Shown one piece after another: positions 7,889 through 12,675 of a stretch of DNA of 12,675 nucleotides (position 1 is the stretch's first letter; each line of letters starts with the position of its first letter). Source of the stretch: CAJQQY01 sp964352225 (lineage in GTDB: Bacteria > Bacteroidota > Bacteroidia > Chitinophagales > Saprospiraceae); assembly GCA_964352225.1 (NCBI GenBank), contig CAYGRM010000187.1:1-12675 (forward strand), read 5' to 3'. Made by a program: the position numbers and the translations under genes. The notes under the pieces were generated by a model. It was not told the origin of the DNA, did no database searches, and saw nothing but the letters and a program-made list of their open reading frames with translations.

Positions 7889-8830
7889 TTATTTTTCAGT
7901 TTTTGCTTCTTGATTTTTTTTATCAGAATTTGATTGATTAAAATTCACTTCAGCGGGCATTCCTATTTTCAAAAATCCATCTGGATTTGCCACTTTTGCT
8001 TTGATTGCATAAACTAAATTCACTCGATCTTCTTTAGTCTGAATAGTCTTTGGGGTGAATTCTGATTGCTCTGAAATCCAACTGATCGTTCCATCCAAAG
8101 TGGAATAATTATCAGAACCATTGTCGATCAACACTTCAATCTTTTGACCTAATTTTACTTCTTGTAACTGAAGGCTACTAGCATAAAATCGAAGTGTCAT
8201 CGTATCCAATTCGCCAATCCGATAAAGCGGAGAACCCATTCCAACAAATTCATTTGGTTCGGTAAGTTTGGTCAAAATAGTACCATCAACTGGATTGTAG
8301 ATATATGATTTTTTGATCTGATTATTGAGGACCGCAATCTGAGCGATTAATGGTTCTTTTTCAGCTAATATACTTCGATTGGCAATTTGAGTTTGAGAAC
8401 GAATTGCCTCCATCCTTTTAGCCATTACTTCTATTTCGCCATTGATATCATCAAGTTGTTTTGGAGTGGCTGCTTTCTTTTCTAACAATCTATTTACACG
8501 ATCTCTTTCTCTAATCATATTTGATTTTTGGTTTTGCAAAACTTCGATGTCCGCAAGAGTATTGCGTAGTTTCTTTGGAAGAGTATTGATACTTGCCTTG
8601 ATTTGCAGTTTTTGCAAATGCAATGAAGTTGTATCAACCAAGCCGATTAATTTTCCTTTTTTTAATTGCTGACCTTCTTCGATATTGAAAAATATTAATC
8701 GTCCATTTGCCTCTGAACTTACTGTAGAAATGGTGGCTTCAAAATTTCCATAAGCATCAGAGAGTTCTATTTTTTCTTCACAAGAAAAAAGAAAAAGAGT
8801 GGTGAGGAGCAATAAAAATGATCTTCGCAT
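7889..8830 (-). CDS. ybhG: Lipoprotein periplasmic adaptor (HlyD/YbhG family)
   Basis: This 313-residue membrane fusion protein links the inner-membrane exporter to an outer-membrane channel. Residues 1-17 are a lipoprotein signal with lipobox 'LFSC', so mature Cys17 would be lipidated; E. coli YbhG, as I recall, has no comparable lipobox. A lipoyl-like half-motif spans about 31-70 ('SSEANGRLIFFNIEEGQQL'), a helical coiled-coil hairpin about 70-175, and the second lipoyl half about 175-206 ('YIYNPVDGTILTKLTEPNEF'). A beta-barrel region to about 296 includes 'SEFTPKTIQTKEDRVNLVYAI', which is characteristic of YbhG-like adaptors. A short polar tail follows. It starts 72 bases after the tolC-like gene and ends exactly at the first ATPase's start codon. 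The A-rich leader has no Shine-Dalgarno sequence. Confidence 0.94.
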   Translation of the reverse strand: MRRSFLLLLTTLFLFSCEEKIELSDAYGNFEATISTVSSEANGRLIFFNIEEGQQLKKGKLIGLVDTTSLHLQKLQIKASINTLPKKLRNTLADIEVLQNQKSNMIRERDRVNRLLEKKAATPKQLDDINGEIEVMAKRMEAIRSQTQIANRSILAEKEPLIAQIAVLNNQIKKSYIYNPVDGTILTKLTEPNEFVGMGSPLYRIGELDTMTLRFYASSLQLQEVKLGQKIEVLIDNGSDNYSTLDGTISWISEQSEFTPKTIQTKEDRVNLVYAIKAKVANPDGFLKIGMPAEVNFNQSNSDKKNQEAKTEK

Positions 8831-8872
8831 TTTTAATTTTTTTATAGAAATTAGAAAAGTGTATTTATAAAG

Positions 8873-8887
8873 AATTGATTATCAATT
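8873..8887. repeat. Short palindrome between the tolC-like and adaptor genes
   Basis: AATTGAT-T-ATCAATT is a perfect 7+1+7 dyad in the 72-base gap within the efflux operon. It is A/T-rich and not followed by a T run, so it is a poor terminator. A protein-binding site or a weak RNA hairpin that reduces adaptor expression relative to the channel are possible but unproven. It does not match the TTAAC-N6-GTTAA operator. Confidence 0.35.
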
Positions 8888-8902
8888 AGTTGGGTGATCT
8901 TG

Positions 8903-10183
8903 TTAAAATCCTCCACGTTCGCTCCAGAATCCTACCTGAAGTTTTGCTAATTCTGTTTGATGAATCAATAAATTTTGTCGGGATAATAATTCAGCATTTA
9001 CTTGGGTAATATATTCACTTGAAGTGATGACTCCTTCTTCAAGTTGGGCAGCCAATTGCTTTAATATTTCTCCTTGCAGGTTGGCTATTTTTTCATCTTG
9101 TTCGATAAGAAATAACAATCTATTTACATCTGCTTGGTATTGTGCTTTTTTAGAATTTAGATTGAAATTAAACGTCTCTTGAGCTTGAGATAACTTTTGA
9201 GATTGGAGAGACAATATTTCTTTATCTACTTTACTTTTATTCCAATCGGCGATTTTCCAATTCATTTGAATTCCAAGGATTCCATAAGGCGCAACTTCAT
9301 CTGCTAAAAAATTTAATGGGTTAGGATATCCAATTCCAGCTTGTGCAAAAGCACTTAGTTGCAGTTTTTTTTCCACATCAACTATAGCTGATTGTGCAAG
9401 GATCGCTTCTCGTTGTAGTTTAAAATATTCTTGCTCAGGACGATTTAATTTTGGTATTTCAGTAGGAGAGGAGATGATTGGAAAATTAAGTTTTGCTTCA
9501 TTTGATATTTCTTCACCAACTAAAATTGACAAAGTGTTGACCAATCCAGCAACTTGAAAACCCACATTATCTTGCATGGATTTTATCTCTAATTCTTTCA
9601 CTTTTATTTTGGTCAATTCGCTTTCTAGGAGTACTCCCATTTCTAAACCAGCTGCTACTTGTGCTTTCCTTACTTCCAAGTCTTTAAGTGAAATATCAAA
9701 CAATTTTGACTGCTCTCGGAGTAAAGTAATTCCAAAAAATAGTTGGTTAATGCGCTCTCGTAAAGCAAATCTATTTACTTCAATATTTTGCAAATCCGCT
9801 TTTAATTTAACTTCTTTTAGTGTTCGTTGAGCTTCATTGCGTCCTCCATCCAAAATTGAATATTGTGCTTCCGCATAGGTTTTGACCGACCAAATTGGTT
9901 GGTCAATTTCAATGGGAAACATGGGATTATCACTTTTTAAAGAAACACTTTGTGACTGAATTCTTCCATCTGCTTTAATGAATAGCTGAGGTTTTTTAGC
10001 AATGTCAAGTTGCTGTATTTCTTTTTGATAAATCTGTTCGAGCAATCCTGAGTTTTGTAGAATCGGATAATTTTTTTCCAAAAGAGAGTAAGCATCAAGC
10101 AATGATAATTCCGTTCTGGATTGTCCAAAATTCAGCGTGGAAATCAGTAATAAAAATCCAATAAAATAATTTCGTTGTTTCAT
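8903..10183 (-). CDS. TolC-like outer-membrane efflux channel protein
   Basis: This 426-residue protein belongs to the outer-membrane efflux protein (TolC/OEP) family. It has a signal peptide (about 1-20, 'YFIGFLLLISTLNFG') with no lipobox, and two OEP repeats. The first begins 'LSLLDAYSLLEKNYP' (about 27-40) and contains the strand 'AEAQYSILDGGRNEAQR' (about 104-120). The second lies about 250-420 and includes 'MNWKIADWNKSKVDKEI' (about 307-323) and the late helix 'LEEGVITSSEYITQVNAEL' (about 381-399). Three copies would form the trans-periplasmic tunnel. As the first structural gene after tetR it completes the tripartite pump; the E. coli ybh operon has no such gene of its own. The start ATG has no Shine-Dalgarno sequence, and a TTAAC-N6-GTTAA dyad lies 15-30 bases before it. 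Confidence 0.94.
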   Translation of the reverse strand: MKQRNYFIGFLLLISTLNFGQSRTELSLLDAYSLLEKNYPILQNSGLLEQIYQKEIQQLDIAKKPQLFIKADGRIQSQSVSLKSDNPMFPIEIDQPIWSVKTYAEAQYSILDGGRNEAQRTLKEVKLKADLQNIEVNRFALRERINQLFFGITLLREQSKLFDISLKDLEVRKAQVAAGLEMGVLLESELTKIKVKELEIKSMQDNVGFQVAGLVNTLSILVGEEISNEAKLNFPIISSPTEIPKLNRPEQEYFKLQREAILAQSAIVDVEKKLQLSAFAQAGIGYPNPLNFLADEVAPYGILGIQMNWKIADWNKSKVDKEILSLQSQKLSQAQETFNFNLNSKKAQYQADVNRLLFLIEQDEKIANLQGEILKQLAAQLEEGVITSSEYITQVNAELLSRQNLLIHQTELAKLQVGFWSERGGF

Positions 10184-10197
10184 CTTAACTTAATTGT

Positions 10198-10213
10198 TTA
10201 ACCATTTGGTTAA
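10198..10213. promoter_or_regulatory. Candidate TetR operator in front of the tolC-like gene
   Basis: TTAACCATTTGGTTAA is a dyad with perfect 7-base arms (TTAACCA/TGGTTAA) around TT, in the 47-base gap between tetR and the tolC-like gene. It shares the TTAAC-N6-GTTAA layout and 12 of 16 bases with the dyad in front of tetR. Repeated use of one dyad at the borders of a TetR-type gene is what an operator pair looks like. No clear TAnnTTTG box is visible here, so it may control an undetected promoter or act as a second binding site. Confidence 0.6.
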
Positions 10214-10230
10214 TTTGTATGCAAAAAAAA

Positions 10231-10839
10231 TCAATCTGTTTTGAGCGCACTTTTGACAAAATCTAAGATCACTTTTTTCCGCTGCATCATTAATTGATCA
10301 AAATCTTTTTCAGATACTTCAAATAGCGTTTGGAAAATTGGCTTAGTCATAAATGGAAAAACCGTCATTCCAACAATATTTAAAAATAGCTGGATTGGAG
10401 GAAATTCTTTGATGTTCCCTTGAGACATTTCCGACATCATTTCCATCATAAATTTTTGGGCTGATGGAAAGTGCGAAGACTTCTTTTTTATCTCCTCGAC
10501 GAATCTTTCTTGTTTTTGAGAGAGCTCAGACATCACAAAAAATGGAATTTCTGGATGCTCAGTCAGCGTGTCAATATAGGTGTTAATCAGTCTTTCAATT
10601 TTGTCCCAAAAGTTGCCTTCATATTCAATCGCTTTAGCTAAACGAGGAATCATAAAATTCAAAGTCTCTTTGATAATTTCATGATATAATTTGTCCTTTG
10701 AGCGAAAATAATAGTGCAACATCGCTTTATTAATTCCTGCCTCATCTGCGATTTCCTGCATTCTTGCTGCCGCAAAACCCTTTTTTACAAAGTGTTTTCG
10801 AGCGATTTCTAATATCTCTTGTTCTGTTACTTTTGCCAT
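10231..10839 (-). CDS. TetR-family transcriptional repressor of the efflux operon
   Basis: This 202-residue regulator has a TetR_N helix-turn-helix at about residues 6-55, with the strongly conserved run 'MQEIADEAGINKAMLHYYF' followed by 'RSKDKLYHEII'. The C-terminal part (about 60-200) is all-helical and diverged, as expected for a ligand-binding and dimerisation domain. The start chosen is the ATG at 10837-10839. An in-frame GTG nine bases upstream (10846-10848) would add MVN, but it overlaps the predicted -7 promoter box, so it is unlikely. In E. coli the TetR-type CecR controls ybhGFSR in the same gene order, so a local repressor role induced by a toxic compound is a reasonable inference. 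Two matching dyads at 10198-10213 and 10841-10856 are likely its operators, implying autoregulation. It begins 51 bases after modC on the same strand. Confidence 0.93.
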   Translation of the reverse strand: MAKVTEQEILEIARKHFVKKGFAAARMQEIADEAGINKAMLHYYFRSKDKLYHEIIKETLNFMIPRLAKAIEYEGNFWDKIERLINTYIDTLTEHPEIPFFVMSELSQKQERFVEEIKKKSSHFPSAQKFMMEMMSEMSQGNIKEFPPIQLFLNIVGMTVFPFMTKPIFQTLFEVSEKDFDQLMMQRKKVILDFVKSALKTD

Positions 10840-10840
10840 G

Positions 10841-10856
10841 TTAACCACAAAGTTAA
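10841..10856. promoter_or_regulatory. Candidate TetR operator overlapping the tetR promoter
   Basis: TTAACCACAAAGTTAA (arms TTAAC/GTTAA, 6-base spacer) ends one base before the tetR ATG and contains the predicted -7 box (10848-10855). It matches the dyad at 10198-10213 in layout and in 12 of 16 positions. Binding here would block RNA polymerase, which fits autorepression. A second, smaller dyad AACTA-AA-TAGTT follows at 10856-10867 between the -7 and -33 elements and may extend the site. Confidence 0.6.
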
Positions 10857-10878
10857 ACTAAATAGTTAAAAAGTCAAA
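10848..10878 (-). promoter_or_regulatory. Predicted tetR promoter (Bacteroidota type)
   Basis: On the minus strand TTTGAC (10878 down to 10873) is followed after 17 bases by TAACTTTG (10855 down to 10848), an exact match to the -7 consensus TAnnTTTG. Transcription would start near 10842-10844, leaving only about 3-6 bases before the ATG at 10839, so the tetR mRNA would be nearly leaderless. The promoter fills the short gap after modC, giving tetR its own start independent of the mod operon. Confidence 0.6.
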
Positions 10879-10880
10879 TG

Positions 10881-10902
10881 AAATTAAATTCTAATTTAAT
10901 TT
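10881..10902. repeat. A/T-only palindrome across the modC stop codon
   Basis: Perfect 10-base arms AAATTAAATT/AATTTAATTT surround CT and overlap the modC stop (TAG, complement of 10891-10893). No T run follows on the minus strand and the stem has no G-C pair, so termination would be weak. It sits just upstream of the predicted tetR -33 element and could instead act as an A/T-rich promoter-enhancing sequence. Confidence 0.4.
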
Positions 10903-11766
10903 TTTGATGGTAGGTTGAAAATTTGGAGAAGAAATAAGGACATTATCTCCCAAAGAAAGGTGAGGATTTTCATTTTTATGGAGGACAATTTTGGCTATTT
11001 CTTTTCCAATTAAAATAGTCAAAATCAATTGCTCATGTTGACTTACGATGGAAACTATTTCTCCAGTTATTTGAAAATTTCCATTCATTTTTTCATTAGA
11101 AAATATTTTCAATGGATGTCCTTCCTGAATGATTTTGCCATGATCTAAAACCAAAACGTGATCTGACATTTTTAATACTTCCGCCAAATCATGGCTAATC
11201 AATATGGTGGTCAAATTATATTCCCGATGAACTTCTAAAATGTATTTTTGGATTTTACTTCTCATTTCTTCATCCAAGGCAGAGAGTGGTTCATCCAATA
11301 AAAGTAATTCTGGTTTTTGAACTAAAGCCCTTGCCACAGCAACTCTTTGTTGCTGGCCACCTGAAAGTCGATATGGCTTTTGATTTCGGAGGTCTCCAAT
11401 TTCCATAATTTCAATTAACTCATCCAAAATTTTCTTGCTTTGATTTTTGTGTAAAGCAAAGCTCAGATTTTCAGAAATAGTCATGTTGGGGAAAAGCGCA
11501 TAATCTTGGAAAACAAAACCAATTTTTCGTTTTTGTGGAGGGAGATTTATTTTTTGAGAACTATCTAACAGTACATTTCCGTGAATGGAAATTTTCCCAA
11601 AATCTGGATTAACCAACCCCGCTAAGATCCGTAGGGTAGAGGTTTTTCCGGCTCCTGATTTCCCATACAAAGTAACAAATTGGCCAGCCTCAATTCCAGT
11701 TTGGATTTCAAGTAGCATATCACCTGAAGGTGCATTTAGTTTTTTTTGTAGCAATATTTCTATCAT
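10891..11766 (-). CDS. modC: Molybdate ABC importer ATPase ModC
   Basis: This 291-residue importer ATPase, counted from the ATG at 11766, has Walker A 'GKSGAGKTS' (35-43), Q-loop Gln87 ('FVFQDYALFP'), signature 'LSGGQQQR' (134-141), Walker B 'LLLLDEPLSALD' (155-166, Glu159) and switch His192 ('LISHDLAEVL'). All are intact. Residues about 230-288 form a TOBE/Mop-like C-terminal domain ('TGEIVSIVSQ...LSLGDNVLISSP'), typical of ModC but shorter than in the 352-residue E. coli protein. The start is decided by the ATGA overlap with the modB stop codon; a TTG two codons upstream is also in frame but is the poorer choice. Gene order modA-modB-modC and the ModB-type permease support molybdate (or tungstate) over other oxyanions. 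The substrate itself is inferred. Confidence 0.93.
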   Translation of the reverse strand: MIEILLQKKLNAPSGDMLLEIQTGIEAGQFVTLYGKSGAGKTSTLRILAGLVNPDFGKISIHGNVLLDSSQKINLPPQKRKIGFVFQDYALFPNMTISENLSFALHKNQSKKILDELIEIMEIGDLRNQKPYRLSGGQQQRVAVARALVQKPELLLLDEPLSALDEEMRSKIQKYILEVHREYNLTTILISHDLAEVLKMSDHVLVLDHGKIIQEGHPLKIFSNEKMNGNFQITGEIVSIVSQHEQLILTILIGKEIAKIVLHKNENPHLSLGDNVLISSPNFQPTIKKLN

Positions 11767-12434
11767 TTCCAAAACCGTTTTAAATAACCTCCATTCACCA
11801 CATAAACCAAAAGAAGGATAGAAAAAGTTAAGGCAAATAAGATCAAAGAGTAAGAATTGGCAGCAGAATAATTTAGAGATTCCACTTCATCATAAATCGC
11901 AATGGAAGCAACTTTAGTGACTCCAGGCATATTTCCTCCGATCATTAAGACTACTCCGAATTCTCCGATGGTATGCGCAAATGCTAAAACGATTCCAGTC
12001 AAAAGGGAAGGTTTGATGTTGGGCAAAAGGACTTTTGAAAGCGTCGTTAATTTGGATTTCCCCAACATATAACTTGCTTCAACAAGTGATTTTGAAAGAT
12101 TGGAAAAACCTGATTGAATGGGATGAACCATAAAAGGTAAACTATAAATTACGGAAGCAAAAACTAATCCTTCGAAAGAAAAGACTAATCTTAAACCTAA
12201 CCATTCGTCCAACCATTTCCCAAAATTATTGGATGGACTAAATGCAATGAGTAAATAAAATCCCAGCACGGTTGGTGGCAAAACTAAGGGCATGCTGACT
12301 AAAGTCTCGATGATAGGTTTGGTTTTGCTTTTGGAAAATGCTAACCAATACGCCAACGGAATGGATACCAACAATAAAATTATTGTAGTTACAAAGGCTA
12401 ATTTAAAAGTTAAAAAAAGTGGTTCCCAATCCAT
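11763..12434 (-). CDS. modB: Molybdate ABC importer permease ModB
   Basis: This 223-residue inner-membrane permease has about five to six helices, starting at about residue 11 ('LAFVTTIILLLVSIPLAYWLA'). The family motifs are 'SMPLVLPPTVLGFYLL' (about 47-62) and the EAA loop 'EASYMLGKSKLTTLSKVLLP' with its following Gly (about 120-147), which docks on ModC. 'AHTIGEFGVVLMIGGNMPG' (about 153-171) is a hallmark of ModB. Length is normal. Its stop overlaps the modC start by four bases (ATGA), indicating translational coupling and matched amounts. It begins 52 bases after the modA stop. The first base pairs of the open frame give MDWEP before the first helix, as in homologues. Confidence 0.95.
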   Translation of the reverse strand: MDWEPLFLTFKLAFVTTIILLLVSIPLAYWLAFSKSKTKPIIETLVSMPLVLPPTVLGFYLLIAFSPSNNFGKWLDEWLGLRLVFSFEGLVFASVIYSLPFMVHPIQSGFSNLSKSLVEASYMLGKSKLTTLSKVLLPNIKPSLLTGIVLAFAHTIGEFGVVLMIGGNMPGVTKVASIAIYDEVESLNYSAANSYSLILFALTFSILLLVYVVNGGYLKRFWK

Positions 12435-12486
12435 GTGAAATCGAAGTCAAAATTTTTATCAAAAGCAAAAAGATCAACGTTTAATT

Positions 12487-12675
12487 TTATTGATCGGTTG
12501 AATACCCAAAAGTATTTAAAATTTCTTTACCCTTTTTGGAAAAAAGAAAGTCGGAAAATTTTTGAGCTAAAATTTCTTTTTTGGAATCGTTTTTTAAGCA
12601 AACAATTCCTTGTGCGATGGGCGAGTGAATCGATTGATCAATTTCTATCCATTTGCGTTTGTCTTTCATTTTGGG
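12487..12675 (-). CDS. modA: Molybdate-binding protein ModA, C-terminal fragment cut by the window edge
   Basis: The last 62 residues of a periplasmic substrate-binding protein are present, ending in TAA at 12487-12489; the frame stays open to the window edge, so the gene continues beyond it. The pattern 'SPIAQGIVCLKNDSKKE', then 'AQKFSDFLFSKKGKEILNTFGY', matches the ModA C-terminus, where a 'PIAQG' or 'PIRYG' strand is followed by 'A..F..FL.S..G..IL...G'. It is 52 bases upstream of modB, so it is the first visible gene of a modABC operon whose promoter lies outside the window. A tungstate- or other oxyanion-binding specificity cannot be excluded from the fragment. Confidence 0.88.
   Translation of the reverse strand, partial: PKMKDKRKWIEIDQSIHSPIAQGIVCLKNDSKKEILAQKFSDFLFSKKGKEILNTFGYSTDQ

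Noticed and set aside
8831..8902. Possible internal promoter before the adaptor gene (TTGATA with a TACACTTTT-like box).
   Set aside because: The -7 element deviates from TAnnTTTG and the gap is so A/T-rich that partial matches are expected.
9937..10128. A 63-codon minus-strand open frame inside the tolC-like gene in another frame.
   Set aside because: Lies wholly within a well-supported coding sequence and shows no protein-like features.

Overview
The window is AT-rich DNA (about one third G+C by eye) from a Bacteroidota bacterium. Three things point there: genes mostly lack Shine-Dalgarno sequences and start after A/T-rich leaders; several candidate promoters carry the Bacteroidota-type -7 box TAnnTTTG; and the protein families fit (a CtpA-type S41 protease with a long C-terminal tail, and a lipoprotein-anchored efflux adaptor). 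Class or genus cannot be fixed from this sequence. No RNA genes, insertion sequences, CRISPR arrays or prophage remnants were seen. Coding density is high: no gene-free stretch exceeds 300 bases, and the longest gaps are 172, 130 and 119 bases.

Left part (1-3856). A minus-strand gene for a secreted protein of unknown function has two Ig-like domains joined by a long acidic linker and ends at a clear hairpin terminator. Upstream of it on the same strand is an Lrp/AsnC regulator. Divergent from the regulator, on the plus strand, is a membrane-anchored carboxyl-terminal processing protease with an intact Ser/Lys/Gln catalytic set.

Middle part (3987-10878, minus strand). This is a complete ABC-2 type drug/toxin efflux locus in the order tetR, tolC-like, lipoprotein adaptor (YbhG-like), two ABC ATPases, two permeases (YbhS- and YbhR-like). 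Apart from the inserted tolC-like gene this is the order of the E. coli cecR-ybhGFSR operon. The two ATPases correspond to the two halves of the fused E. coli YbhF. They are in the same reading frame, separated by one TAA and three codons, and their motifs are complementary: together they predict one consensus and one degenerate ATP site. Two copies of a 16-bp dyad, TTAAC-N6-GTTAA, lie in front of tetR (on its predicted -7 box) and between tetR and the tolC-like gene. They are strong candidates for the regulator's operators.

Right part (10891-12675, minus strand). The 3' end of modA, complete modB and modC form a molybdate ABC importer operon. modB and modC overlap by ATGA, which fixes the modC start. 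modC is 51 bases upstream of tetR on the same strand, so some read-through into the efflux locus is possible.

Most of the window is ordinary housekeeping and accessory content. The efflux locus, with its predicted operator pair and split asymmetric ATPase, is the most informative part; I do not see a convincingly new class of system.
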